From Bacillota bacterium (GTDB lineage: Bacteria > Bacillota > Dethiobacteria > DTU022): 13,355 bases of DNA. The first letter of the stretch is position 1. Every line of letters begins with the position of its first letter. Below the pieces are notes generated by a model, which worked only from the letters and a program-made list of their open reading frames with translations, was not told the origin of the DNA and made no database searches. A program made the translations under genes and the position numbers. The DNA lies in contig JAAYGO010000033.1 of the NCBI GenBank assembly GCA_012727685.1, positions 1 through 13,355 on the forward strand. Reading direction: 5' to 3'. Positions 1 to 8,263 of the stretch are shown here, one piece after another.

Positions 1-879
1 GACCAGGGCCAGATCGGGAAAATTTTGAACTGTTCCAGATCAACTGTATCCAGATTGTTGGCTAAGGCAATCAAAGATGGAGTTGTGGAAGTACATATTA
101 AAAACCCTCTTGAAAAAGTAAAGGAGCTCGAAAAGAGCCTCAAAGAAAAATTTTCTTTAAAACATGCAGTTGTGATCAGTGGTACTTTTGCAGATGAAAG
201 CCTGCTCAGAAAGGCATTGGGGATAGCCGCCGTTGAGTTGGCCGGGGAAGTCATTGAAAGGAATGAACTTGTCGGTCTTAGCAGCGGGCGTACAATTTAT
301 GAGATGGTTAACTCTCTGGGAAACATGGAAAAAAATTTGGAAATCAAGGTTGTTCCCCTGGTCGGTGGCAGGGGACGAATGGAAGCGGAGTATCAGATTA
401 ATGAGTTGTGCCGTGAATTTGCCCAGCATTTTGGCGGTGTATCCGGCGTATTGGACGCACCGCTGGTTGTTAAAACACAAAAGACCTACGACCTGCTTTT
501 GGAAGAAAACATGCTTAAAAAAGTCAGGGGTGATTGGGAGAAACTAACCAAGGTTTTTGTCACCATTGGTCCACCGGCTGCCAACTCGTTACTGCTCCTT
601 AATTACTCCGAGCTTGCGGAAGAGGAACAGCAATGGCTGAAAAAAGAGGCGGTTGGGGATATTTGCGGGCGTTTCATTGACAAAGAAGGGAATGAGTGTC
701 AGACCAGCCTTAGTCAGAGAATAATTGCGATTACCTTTGAGCAGTTAATGAAGGTTCCTGTCCGTATCGGCATCGGTGGAGGAAGCGGCAGGGTGCCTGC
801 GGCAAAAGGAGCGCTGGCCAAAGGCCTGATTAATGCGTTGGTAACAGACGAGCAGACCGCCCGGAACATTCTCAGGTAA
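1..879 (+). CDS. SorC-family sugar-sensing transcriptional regulator (5' end outside window)
   Basis: The reading frame is open from base 1, so the gene starts upstream. The internal TTG at 25 would cut through the helix-turn-helix and is not the start. The first ~30 visible residues form the DNA-recognition part of a winged HTH (QIGKIL..SRSTVSRLLAKA). The rest matches the SorC effector-binding domain: a sugar-phosphate-isomerase-like fold with SSGRTI, VVPLVGG, a DICGRFID segment, GIGGGSGR and a terminal LVTDEQTA. About 20-25 N-terminal residues are missing. Regulators of this family bind phosphorylated sugars or polyols and control adjacent catabolic operons, sometimes as activators. It lies 59 bp upstream of the dehydrogenase on the same strand, so it is probably the local regulator. 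Family assignment is strong; effector and mode of action are not visible. Confidence 0.9.
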   Translation, partial: DQGQIGKILNCSRSTVSRLLAKAIKDGVVEVHIKNPLEKVKELEKSLKEKFSLKHAVVISGTFADESLLRKALGIAAVELAGEVIERNELVGLSSGRTIYEMVNSLGNMEKNLEIKVVPLVGGRGRMEAEYQINELCREFAQHFGGVSGVLDAPLVVKTQKTYDLLLEENMLKKVRGDWEKLTKVFVTIGPPAANSLLLLNYSELAEEEQQWLKKEAVGDICGRFIDKEGNECQTSLSQRIIAITFEQLMKVPVRIGIGGGSGRVPAAKGALAKGLINALVTDEQTARNILR

Positions 880-890
880 TACCGGAATTG

Positions 891-908
891 ACGCGCATGT
901 ACGCGTGC
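891..908. repeat. 18-nt alternating purine/pyrimidine tract with a small dyad
   Basis: ACGCGCATGTACGCGTGC alternates purine and pyrimidine without a break, a Z-DNA-prone composition. It contains the dyad ACGCG-N6-CGCGT (891-906). It sits 12 bp after the regulator stop and upstream of the dehydrogenase ribosome binding site. It could be an operator for the regulator or a structural element; neither is shown. Confidence 0.5.
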
Positions 909-938
909 CAGAGATAAACTAAAGAGGAGGTAATATCA

Positions 939-1964
939 TTGATTGCTGCAGTTTACAGAGGCCCGGGCCTAATGGAAATTGAGGAGGTAAAAACGCCGGA
1001 AATTGAAGACCCTGAAGATATTTTGATCAGGATCAAGTGCTCCTTAATTTGCGGAACTGATATTAAGACCTTTCGCCGTGGTCACCATGCCTTCATTCCG
1101 CCGGTTATTTTAGGGCATGAATTTGCCGGCGAGGTAGTCGCAACCGGAGAGAAGGTTAAAGTCTGTACCGCCGGGGATCTGGTGACATTGCCACCTTTCC
1201 TGAATTGCGGGGACTGTTATATTTGTCAAAGAGGCATCTTTGAACTCTGCCCAAACCGGACTTTGTTGAGTAATGGGTCTTTCGCCGAGTACATTAAAGT
1301 TTCTCAGCCTTATGCCGCTGCCGGCATGGTAAAACTCCCCCCTGACGCCAACCTGGAAGAAGCGGCTTTGTCCGAACCCCTGGCTTGTGTGATTAATGCC
1401 GTAGAGGACTGTGATATTTGCCTGGGAGATAATGTTCTGGTGGTTGGCGCCGGTCCTATGGGCCTGCTGAATGTTTTGGTCAGCCAATTAAAAGGCGCCG
1501 GCCGGGTTATTGTCAGTGAACCGGTAGCCCACCGCAGGGAAATTGCAGAAAAGCTGGGCGCCTTGGCTGTTGACCCCACCAAACAAGATTTGAACGAGGT
1601 TGTCCGGGAAGTAACCGAGGGGAGAGGCGTTGACGCTTTAATAATTGCCGTTGCCAATACGGTAGTTGCCGAGTCTGTTCTGAGTCTGGCCCGACCCGGC
1701 GGCAGGGTTATGTTATTTGGCGGCTTCCCGGGTTCATCCACCTTAACATTGGATCCCAACCTGATCCATTATAAACAAGTTGCCTTGCTGGGAAGCTCCG
1801 GGTTTACGACCAGACAATTCAAACAGGCGGCAGAGATTATCATGCAGAAAAAGATTAATATCGGTCAAATGATTACCCATCGTTTTCCGCTTTCCGAGAT
1901 TAAAAAAGCTTTTGCGCTCGCAATGGAATGTGAAGGTTTGAAAATATGCATTACCTGTGACTGA
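939..1964 (+). CDS. Zinc-dependent medium-chain alcohol/polyol dehydrogenase
   Basis: This 341-residue protein has the usual length of the sorbitol/threonine dehydrogenase branch of the MDR family. Catalytic zinc ligands are Cys38 (in CGTD), His60-Glu61 (in GHEF) and probably Glu146. Structural zinc ligands are Cys90, 93, 96 and 104. The Rossmann fold carries GAGPMG at 170-175. Acidic Glu194 at the end of the second strand suggests preference for NAD(H) over NADP(H). The start is TTG at 939, chosen because AAAGAGGAGGT (921-931) lies 7 nt upstream and no ATG fits the conserved N-terminus. In this operon it probably oxidises an imported sugar alcohol to a ketose in the cytoplasm, or the reverse. 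Family naming is secure; substrate is inferred only from the neighbouring transporter, kinase and aldolase. Confidence 0.92.
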   Translation: MIAAVYRGPGLMEIEEVKTPEIEDPEDILIRIKCSLICGTDIKTFRRGHHAFIPPVILGHEFAGEVVATGEKVKVCTAGDLVTLPPFLNCGDCYICQRGIFELCPNRTLLSNGSFAEYIKVSQPYAAAGMVKLPPDANLEEAALSEPLACVINAVEDCDICLGDNVLVVGAGPMGLLNVLVSQLKGAGRVIVSEPVAHRREIAEKLGALAVDPTKQDLNEVVREVTEGRGVDALIIAVANTVVAESVLSLARPGGRVMLFGGFPGSSTLTLDPNLIHYKQVALLGSSGFTTRQFKQAAEIIMQKKINIGQMITHRFPLSEIKKAFALAMECEGLKICITCD

Positions 1965-1973
1965 GAAGTACGT

Positions 1974-2000
1974 ATTCCACGGGCAGGCTCTGCACGGAAT
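1974..2000 (+). other. Intergenic hairpin between dehydrogenase and ABC ATPase genes
   Basis: ATTCC (1974-1978) pairs with GGAAT (1996-2000), and inside it GCAG (1983-1986) pairs with CTGC (1990-1993). No T-run follows, so it is not a terminator. It may be an mRNA processing or stability stem inside the operon transcript. Confidence 0.3.
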
Positions 2001-2050
2001 GATTTCCGGTGTTCAGTCTGGATGAGAATGAAAAGAGAATGGGTGAGAAG

Positions 2051-3574
2051 ATGGCAAACACAAAATATATCTTGGAAGCCAGAGGCATAACAAAGACTTT
2101 TCCCGGGGTAAAGGCATTGGATCATGTCGACTTTCAGTTGAAGAAAGGTGAGATCCATGCTCTGGTAGGGGAGAACGGTGCTGGAAAGTCCACTTTTTCC
2201 AAGATATTGGCGGGGATTTTTCCACCTACCGAAGGTGAGATTTTTCTGAACGGGAAAAAAGTCCAGATTAACCACCCCTTGCAAGCCATTGGCCTGGGGA
2301 TTGGCATGGTATATCAGGAACGGAATTTAGTCCCCTTTTTTAATGCTGTCGAAAATATCTTTTTAAACCAGGAGGTTACATCCCACGCAATTTTTTTGCG
2401 GCAGGATTTGATGAAGAAGAAAGTGATTGAACTAATGCAAGAGATCGGGATGGATTTTGAGCTGGATAAGCCGGTCGGAGATTTGGGCCCGTCCAAGCAA
2501 CAGATGGTGGAGATTTTACGAGTGATGCTATTACAACCGGAGATTATCATTTTTGATGAACCGACCTCAAGTCTAACCAAGAACGAAGCGCTGATGCTTT
2601 TTAAGTTACTGAACAGGTTAAAAGAAAAGGTTGGAATCATTTTTATCTCCCACCGTCTCGATGAGATCTTCCAGATCTCCGACCGGATTACAGTGCTGAG
2701 GGACGGGAAGAAAATCGGGACCCATCATACAGACCATGTTGATCAAAAAACAGTGATTAATATGATGGTGGCCAGGGAAATAAAGGATTTATATCCCAAA
2801 GCATCCGTACCGATCGGGGAAGCAGTGCTGGAAGGGAAGAATATTCATTGCGGGAAGCTCCACAACATCAATTTTCGGGTTCATAAAGGTGAAATCGTCG
2901 GGCTTTATGGCATGGTTGGTTCCGGCCGCACCGAACTGGCGGAGACTATTTTTGGTTTAAGAAAGATGAAAGCCGGGGAGGTCATTTTTAAAGGGAAGAG
3001 TATTCAGCCCAAATCACCCCGGGTCATGATTGAAGAAGGTCTGTACCTAATCCCGGAAGACCGGAGAACCCAAGGGCTCAACCTGGAGATGAACGTGGGA
3101 GAGAACTTGTCACTGGCGCACCTCGACAGGGTCTGTTCCGGGTTTTTCTTGAGCAAAGAGAAAGAAAGGAAAAATGCGCAGGAAGCAGTGGACAAGTTTG
3201 ATATCCGCGTTACCAGTATCGGGCAGATTGTCAGTAATTTGAGCGGCGGTAACCAGCAAAAGGTGGTAATTGGCAAGTGGCTGGCGGAAAGGTCCGCAGC
3301 CCTAATTATGGATGAGGCCACGAACGGTGTTGATGTCGGGGCTAAGCGGGAAATTTATCAAATCATGGCTGAACTGGTGAAAGCAGGGGTTGGCATCATT
3401 TTTATCTCTTCGGACCTGTTGGAGTTAACAGGAATGTGCGACCGGATATATGTAATGAATGAAGGGACCATAACGGCGGAGTTTGCCAGAGAGCAGTTTT
3501 CCCAACAAGCGATTCTACAGTATGCCATTAAGGATAAGGGCGATATGCAAGAGAGAGGTGCAGCAACCATATGA
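2051..3574 (+). CDS. Sugar ABC importer ATPase, RbsA/XylG type with two nucleotide-binding domains
   Basis: A 507-residue fused dual ATPase that energises monosaccharide or polyol import (CUT2 class). The first domain has Walker A GENGAGKST (40-48), a variant signature LGPSKQQ (145-151) and Walker B FDEPTSS with Asp169-Glu170. The second has the degenerate P-loop GMVGSGRTE (287-295) typical of RbsA, signature LSGG (397-400) and DEATNG at 421-426. Family members normally read DEPTRG there, so the Pro-to-Ala and Arg-to-Asn changes are unusual. ATG 2051 is preferred because it gives the canonical RbsA N-terminus and GGTGA lies just upstream. In-frame ATG 2039 and GTG 2009 are alternatives. The stop overlaps the permease start (ATGA), implying translational coupling. 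Substrate is unknown. Confidence 0.93.
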   Translation: MANTKYILEARGITKTFPGVKALDHVDFQLKKGEIHALVGENGAGKSTFSKILAGIFPPTEGEIFLNGKKVQINHPLQAIGLGIGMVYQERNLVPFFNAVENIFLNQEVTSHAIFLRQDLMKKKVIELMQEIGMDFELDKPVGDLGPSKQQMVEILRVMLLQPEIIIFDEPTSSLTKNEALMLFKLLNRLKEKVGIIFISHRLDEIFQISDRITVLRDGKKIGTHHTDHVDQKTVINMMVAREIKDLYPKASVPIGEAVLEGKNIHCGKLHNINFRVHKGEIVGLYGMVGSGRTELAETIFGLRKMKAGEVIFKGKSIQPKSPRVMIEEGLYLIPEDRRTQGLNLEMNVGENLSLAHLDRVCSGFFLSKEKERKNAQEAVDKFDIRVTSIGQIVSNLSGGNQQKVVIGKWLAERSAALIMDEATNGVDVGAKREIYQIMAELVKAGVGIIFISSDLLELTGMCDRIYVMNEGTITAEFAREQFSQQAILQYAIKDKGDMQERGAATI

Positions 3575-4521
3575 ACAAGAATAAACGATTCAGGATGGAA
3601 GGGTTTTTCAGCAAATATGGGATCCTGGTCGGCCTGTTGCTGCTGATCATATTTTTTTCCCTCAAAGCGCCAAGATTTTTGAGCGTTACCAATGCGATCA
3701 GTTTATTGCGGCAGATCTCAATCCTCAGTCTTCTATCCACTGGCTTGACTTTTTGTATGATCCTTAACGAGTTTGACCTTTCCATCGGAGAGATGTGCGG
3801 CCTTAGTGGAGTTTTGGTTACCAGTCTTCTTTTGGCCGGTTATAGCCAAATTGCCGCTGTTCTCCTGGTATTATTCATCGGGGTTATCTTTGGTTTGCTC
3901 AACGGCTTAATCGTGACCAAAGTTAGGATTAGTTCTTTTATTGTTACTCTGGCCATGTCCACCATTATTTTGGGTTTTAACTATTTTATCACCAGGGGAA
4001 AACCGATTTACGGGCAATTCCCCGCCGGCTTTATTGCCCTGGGACGGGGGGATCTTTTATCTATACCCGTTCCGGTAATTATCGCCTTGGTCTTTCTAAC
4101 ACTGGGGATAATTTTTACAAAAAAAACCAAGTACGGGCGGTATATGTATGCAATTGGCGGTAATATCATCGCCGCCCGTTATTCCGGGATTGCCACCGAT
4201 CGTTACCGCATCCTTGGACTGGTTTTGTCACAGTTTTGCGCCGCCATGGGCGGAATTGTTCTCGCTTCCCGGCTGGGCTCCGGACAACCAACAGCGGGCA
4301 GCGGTTATTTGATGAATTGCTTTGCCACGGTTTTTTTGGGGACAGCGATTTTTGGCGAGAGAATCCCTAATCTCCTCGGTACCTTTGTCGGTGTTGTGAT
4401 TATGGGGGTGCTGAACAACGGCTTAACCATGATTGCCGTGCCGTATTATTATGAATATATCATTCAAGGGGCGGTACTAATCGGCGCGGTAGCCTTAACG
4501 AGAATTCAGGCAAAGAGCTGA
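3571..4521 (+). CDS. Sugar ABC importer permease, RbsC type
   Basis: A 316-residue, very hydrophobic protein of the CUT2 permease family (BPD_transp_2). It has about eight to ten membrane segments, the first at roughly residues 13-31. Family landmarks are the NEFDLSIGEMCGLSG segment near residues 68-82 (compare GIDLSVG in RbsC), TLAMSTIILG in the middle, and the late AVFLGTAIFG region. It forms the inner-membrane channel that pairs with the upstream dual ATPase and the downstream binding protein. Its ATG overlaps the ATPase stop codon by four bases, so the two subunits are probably made in a fixed ratio. Specificity cannot be read from this subunit. Confidence 0.93.
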   Translation: MNKNKRFRMEGFFSKYGILVGLLLLIIFFSLKAPRFLSVTNAISLLRQISILSLLSTGLTFCMILNEFDLSIGEMCGLSGVLVTSLLLAGYSQIAAVLLVLFIGVIFGLLNGLIVTKVRISSFIVTLAMSTIILGFNYFITRGKPIYGQFPAGFIALGRGDLLSIPVPVIIALVFLTLGIIFTKKTKYGRYMYAIGGNIIAARYSGIATDRYRILGLVLSQFCAAMGGIVLASRLGSGQPTAGSGYLMNCFATVFLGTAIFGERIPNLLGTFVGVVIMGVLNNGLTMIAVPYYYEYIIQGAVLIGAVALTRIQAKS

Positions 4522-4646
4522 TTGAAATCAGGTATTAGGGTACGTTTCTGAGAGGGCAATAGATGATCTAGGGGGTGATTGAGGAGGGAAACAGCCGGTT
4601 ATTTCCATGCACGCGACCCAAAGATTATAAAAAGGAGGAAGGAAGA
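4522..4646 (+). other. 125-nt spacer before the binding-protein gene
   Basis: No convincing promoter or terminator is seen. The only marked features are a short alternating tract CATGCACGCG (4606-4615) and the strong AAAGGAGG (4631-4638) eight bases before ATG 4647. That ribosome binding site is the reason for rejecting an in-frame start at 4575. Confidence 0.4.
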
Positions 4647-5624
4647 ATGATGAGAAGATTCCGGTTTAGCCCAGCAGTGCTTATGTTCCTCTTGATTCTG
4701 GTATTGGGAATGGCATTCACCGCCGGGGCCGCTCCGAAAAAGGTGAAACTCGGTTATGTTACGGCGACAATTACAGCGACATCCCAGGCCAGAGAGGCAA
4801 AAGTAGTCGAAGACTGGTGCAAGGAGAAAAAATGGGATCTTACAATTAAGGATGCCAAAGGGTCGTGGGCGGAGTATACCAACGCCATTGAGACTCTTGT
4901 GCAAAACAAGGTAGATGCCATTGTCGTCAGTAATGCCGATTTGCCCAGTATTAAACCGGCGATTGATACCGCCAACAAAGCAAAGATCCCTATTATTGCT
5001 GTGGATTCCGGCTGGGCGCCGGGGGTGTTGGTGAACATAACGGCCAACAACTTTGTGATGGGTGCAAAAGTCGCCTCCTATATAACAGACCGCTTGGGAG
5101 GGAAAGGCAATATCGTGGCGGTAAAATTCCGGCAGCATTTTGGATGCAGAAGAAGAGGACTGGTACTGGATACCGTTTTGACAGAATATCCGGAAATAAA
5201 ACTCTTGGATGAACATGAGATACCGCCGTCCGGCTTTGTAGAAGACACCCAGGCTACTGTTGAGACTTGGCTGACACGTTACGGTGATGAGATCGATGCA
5301 ATCTTCTGTGTGTTTGACGATTTATCCGCCGCTGCGGCACTGGCTGTTGAAGCGGCAGGATACACGAAGGATGATATCTTTGTTGTTGGAATTGACGGAA
5401 CCGACCAGGCTTATGACATGATTAGAAGGGGCAGTCCGTTTGTGGCCACCGTGGCTCAGCCTTTTGAGGAATATGCGAAAAAGGCTATGGAAATAGTAGA
5501 CGATATTATTGTTAAAGGGTTGGATCCTCTCAAAGTGACAGGTGGAATGCCTGTAATCTATCTGGATGCGCCGTTGATTACCGAAGCAAATGTTCCGGCT
5601 CCGGGAAAAACCCCGTTTGACTAA
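4647..5624 (+). CDS. Periplasmic-type sugar-binding protein, RbsB/Peripla_BP_4 family
   Basis: A 325-residue secreted solute receptor for the importer. An N-terminal signal peptide (basic MMRRFRF, then a hydrophobic stretch to about residue 25, then FTAGAA) has a likely signal peptidase I site near residues 27-29. There is no lipobox cysteine, which is unusual for a Gram-positive lipoprotein receptor. The mature part shows the type I periplasmic binding fold: LGYVTATITA, then AIETLVQNKVDAIVV, IPIIAVDSG, a hinge-proximal FDD in place of the common ND pair, and VVGIDGTDQAYDMI, followed by TVAQPFEEYAKKA. Start ATG 4647 is set by AAAGGAGG at 4631-4638. Encoded after the ATPase and permease, it completes a CUT2-type system. 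The ligand is unknown. Confidence 0.93.
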   Translation: MMRRFRFSPAVLMFLLILVLGMAFTAGAAPKKVKLGYVTATITATSQAREAKVVEDWCKEKKWDLTIKDAKGSWAEYTNAIETLVQNKVDAIVVSNADLPSIKPAIDTANKAKIPIIAVDSGWAPGVLVNITANNFVMGAKVASYITDRLGGKGNIVAVKFRQHFGCRRRGLVLDTVLTEYPEIKLLDEHEIPPSGFVEDTQATVETWLTRYGDEIDAIFCVFDDLSAAAALAVEAAGYTKDDIFVVGIDGTDQAYDMIRRGSPFVATVAQPFEEYAKKAMEIVDDIIVKGLDPLKVTGGMPVIYLDAPLITEANVPAPGKTPFD

Positions 5625-5675
5625 AACCGGGAAATACAGGGAAAGTACAGGCGGGTTATGCTTCGCGCACCGCGC

Positions 5676-5733
5676 AAACCGGGGAGGCTTGCGGAATCTG
5701 GGAAGGTAACCGGCAGGTTCTCCCCCCTTTTTT
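5676..5733 (+). terminator. Possible intra-operon attenuator or weak terminator
   Basis: GGGGAG (5681-5686) can pair with CTCCCC (5720-5725), AAA (5676-5678) with the start of the T-run, and a small hairpin AACC-GGCA-GGTT (5708-5719) stacks inside. Six Ts follow at 5728-5733. The loop is long, so termination efficiency is doubtful. It lies in the 149-nt gap between the binding-protein and kinase genes, where it could lower kinase and aldolase expression relative to the transporter. Confidence 0.35.
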
Positions 5734-5773
5734 CCGTATCCTGCTGAAGACGATAATTTTCGGGAGGTGAATC

Positions 5774-7309
5774 ATGAGTACTTCATACCTCTTAGGCGTA
5801 GATATCGGCACCTCTGGCTCAAAAGGGGTAATTATCTGTACCGACGGTCAGGTCAAAGCCGTAGAATCGATCGAACACGGAATCAGCATCCCCAAACCGG
5901 GATGGGCGGAGCACGATGCGGAAGAAATCTGGTGGGGAGATTTTTGCCGGCTCCTGCCACGATTAACGGCAAAAGCAAATATCAACCCCTCTGAGCTTGC
6001 CGGGATCGGGATCAGCGGTTTATGCCCGGATCTGCTTTTGTTGGACATAAACGGCATCTGTCTACGGCCGGCCATTCTTTATGGGATTGATGCCCGGGCC
6101 GGCGCGCAAATCGAGCAGATTAACAAGATGTTTGGTGAAGAACACATTTTTGATCTTATCGGTCACTCCCTGTCCAGTCAGTCAATTCTTCCGAAACTGT
6201 TGTGGTTGAAACAAAATGAACCTGAAAACTTGAAGAAGACGTATAAAATCTTAACTGCTTCCAGCTATATTGTTTATAAATTGACCGGCAGTTTTGTTGT
6301 GGATTACTTGACCGCTTCTTCGGGGGGGCTTATCGATATCAAAACCGGGCAGTGGGTAAAGGAATTGTTTGAAGGCCTCCAATTGTCTACAGAGATTCTG
6401 CCTAGGCTGGGTTTTGCTTCAGAGATTGCCGGTCAAGTCAGTTCTAAAGCAGCGGGAGAGTTGGGACTAAAGGAAGGAACCCCGGTCGTGATCGGAACCG
6501 GTGATGTCGGAACAGAGGCGCTGAGCGCAGGAATTTTTGCGCCGGGCGAGACCATTCTGGTCTACGGCAGCACCGCCTCTTATCTGCAGTGCCTGGAGAA
6601 ACCCGTTACCCACGCGGATCTATTCAGCGGTTGCTATCTCTTTCCCCACACCTATTTTATCGGGGGGGCAACGGCCGCTGCCGGTGGCTTAACCAAATGG
6701 TTCCGGGATAATTTTTCCCCATTGGAAAAAGCCGTCGAAAAGGAACTGGGGATTAATGCTTACAGTCTCCTCAATGATGAGGCGGCCAAGATACAAGAAC
6801 CAACCGGTATTATTGTTCTTCCATACTTCAGTGGGGCGCGCAGCCCTGTTAATGATGAAAATGCCAGGGGGGTGATCTCTGGATTAACATTGGCGCATAC
6901 AAGAGTTCACCTCTACAAGGCGCTTTTAGAGGGGATCGCCTATGAAATCAGGCATAATTTTGAGGTAATGGCCGGGGCGGGAGTTGATCCGAAAAAAATT
7001 ATCGCCGTGGGCGGGGGAACAAAAAGCCGGGTTTGGACGCAGTTGGTCAGTGACATTCTGGGTAAAGAACAGTACTGTATTGATCAGGAAGGCGGAGCAC
7101 CCCTGGGCGCGGCATACTTGGCCGGACTGGGGATGGGTATTATTCCTGATCCTGCTTGTATCAGGGAACAATATGTAAAAATTGAACGGGTTGTGAAGCC
7201 TTCAGCGGAAGCGGGAGAGCGTTATGAAGGTTGCTATCAGATTTACCGGATGTTATACGAAGAAACGAAGAATTCCATGAAAAAATTGGTCCAAATTACA
7301 AACAAATAA
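5774..7309 (+). CDS. FGGY-family carbohydrate kinase (xylulokinase-like)
   Basis: A 511-residue cytoplasmic kinase of normal FGGY length that transfers the ATP gamma-phosphate to a sugar or polyol. The N-terminal lobe starts with the phosphate-binding motif DIGTSGSKG (10-18) and has PAILYGIDAR near 99-108. The conserved GTGD motif (241-244) supplies Asp244, the expected catalytic base. The C-terminal lobe carries GGGTKSRVW (413-421), the adenine and phosphate-binding signature, and GAPLGAAYLAG (441-451). GGGAGGTGA (5762-5770) precedes ATG 5774. The overall pattern resembles xylulokinases, but FGGY members with this pattern act on ribulose, xylulose, fuculose, glycerol, erythritol and others. 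In context it most likely phosphorylates the ketose made by the dehydrogenase. Only 14 bp separate it from the aldolase gene. Confidence 0.92.
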   Translation: MSTSYLLGVDIGTSGSKGVIICTDGQVKAVESIEHGISIPKPGWAEHDAEEIWWGDFCRLLPRLTAKANINPSELAGIGISGLCPDLLLLDINGICLRPAILYGIDARAGAQIEQINKMFGEEHIFDLIGHSLSSQSILPKLLWLKQNEPENLKKTYKILTASSYIVYKLTGSFVVDYLTASSGGLIDIKTGQWVKELFEGLQLSTEILPRLGFASEIAGQVSSKAAGELGLKEGTPVVIGTGDVGTEALSAGIFAPGETILVYGSTASYLQCLEKPVTHADLFSGCYLFPHTYFIGGATAAAGGLTKWFRDNFSPLEKAVEKELGINAYSLLNDEAAKIQEPTGIIVLPYFSGARSPVNDENARGVISGLTLAHTRVHLYKALLEGIAYEIRHNFEVMAGAGVDPKKIIAVGGGTKSRVWTQLVSDILGKEQYCIDQEGGAPLGAAYLAGLGMGIIPDPACIREQYVKIERVVKPSAEAGERYEGCYQIYRMLYEETKNSMKKLVQITNK

Positions 7310-7323
7310 AGGAAGGGATAGAA

Positions 7324-8172
7324 ATGGCCCTGGTAGCATTGAAAGATCTTTTAGAGGATGCCGTGCGTAACCGGTATGCAGTCGGTGGTTTTGACGCCGG
7401 AGAACACGGATTTGCCGAAGCAATAATTCAAGCCGCAGAAGAGACGCAGGCGCCAGTGATTTTGATGGTTCCAGAACCTTTTCTCAAATATGTTGACCGC
7501 CACTTTTTTGCCTATTTAGTCCAGAGAATAAAAGCCTCATCCGCCAGCATCGATCTGCATTTAGATCATGGTTCCACCTATGAATCCTGTCTAAAGGCAA
7601 TCCATTACGGTTTCACCTCTGTCATGATCGATGGTTCCGTCTTACCGTATGAAGAGAATGTTGCTCTGACAAAAAAGGTGGTGGAAGCGGCCCATGCCGC
7701 CGGAGTAAGCGTTGAGGCTGAATTAGGCCACGTCGGTGGCGGCGAAGAGACACTGGCGGACGGGGGTACCGCTGATGAGGACCACTTTACCGACCCGGAT
7801 GAGGCCGCCCGTTTCGTAGAAAAAACTAATGTGGATGCTTTGGCCGTTTCATTTGGGACAGTTCACGGTGTATATCGCGGTACTCCCAAACTCGACCTGG
7901 AACGGTTGACCGCTATTCGCAGGCAGATAGACCTGCCCCTGGTTATGCACGGTGGATCAGGCTTAAGTGATGAAGACTTTAGAAATGTCATAAAATGCGG
8001 TATTAATAAGATCAATTACTTCACCGCCGTTTCTTTTGCCGCGGTTGAAGAAATCAAACTGGCCTTGGCTGAAAAAAACGGGAAGATTTTTTACCCGGAA
8101 CTGGTGGCAAGAGCACTGCAAAAAGCTAAAGAAGAGGTAGTCAAAACAATCAAGGTATTTGGCACCAGATAA
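7324..8172 (+). CDS. Class II (zinc) ketose-phosphate aldolase, FbaA/GatY/KbaY family
   Basis: A 282-residue metal-dependent aldolase, the usual length for the short class II family. Visible zinc ligands are His82 (in LDHGST), Glu133 (in EAELG), His181 (in GTVHGVY) and His209 (in MHGGSG). The DHAP phosphate-binding loops are HGGSG and the KINYFT segment (229-234). Start ATG 7324 follows GGAAGGG (7311-7317) by six bases and gives the family N-terminus; an in-frame upstream start would overlap the kinase gene. The N-terminal substrate loop reads GGFDAGEH rather than the common AFNVNN, and KINYFT replaces KINIDT or KVNVAT, so the preferred substrate may not be fructose 1,6-bisphosphate. It probably splits the kinase product into DHAP (or a related C3 unit) and an aldehyde. 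The fold is certain; the substrate is not. Confidence 0.92.
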   Translation: MALVALKDLLEDAVRNRYAVGGFDAGEHGFAEAIIQAAEETQAPVILMVPEPFLKYVDRHFFAYLVQRIKASSASIDLHLDHGSTYESCLKAIHYGFTSVMIDGSVLPYEENVALTKKVVEAAHAAGVSVEAELGHVGGGEETLADGGTADEDHFTDPDEAARFVEKTNVDALAVSFGTVHGVYRGTPKLDLERLTAIRRQIDLPLVMHGGSGLSDEDFRNVIKCGINKINYFTAVSFAAVEEIKLALAEKNGKIFYPELVARALQKAKEEVVKTIKVFGTR

Positions 8173-8263
8173 TAGCGCGTGCTTGCACGGGACAATTTTT
8201 TCTCACGTAGTAACCACAAGGAAACAAGTGAACATGCTGCTCACATTGGCATGTGCAAACGCT

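Noticed and set aside
888..918. Promoter TTGACG - 19 bp - GATAAA ahead of the dehydrogenase gene
   Set aside because: Transcription would begin near 925, inside the ribosome binding site at 921-931, leaving no usable leader. The spacer is also long.
4575..4646. N-terminal extension of the sugar-binding protein from 4575
   Set aside because: It would bury the signal peptide behind 24 polar residues, while AAAGGAGG is correctly spaced for ATG 4647.
5728..5757. Promoter with -10 GATAAT (5752-5757) before the kinase gene
   Set aside because: The -35 position reads TTTTTC, and the start would fall on the ribosome binding site at 5762-5770.
7231..7323. N-terminal extension of the aldolase overlapping the kinase gene
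   Set aside because: The added residues have no counterpart in the family, and a good ribosome binding site precedes ATG 7324.
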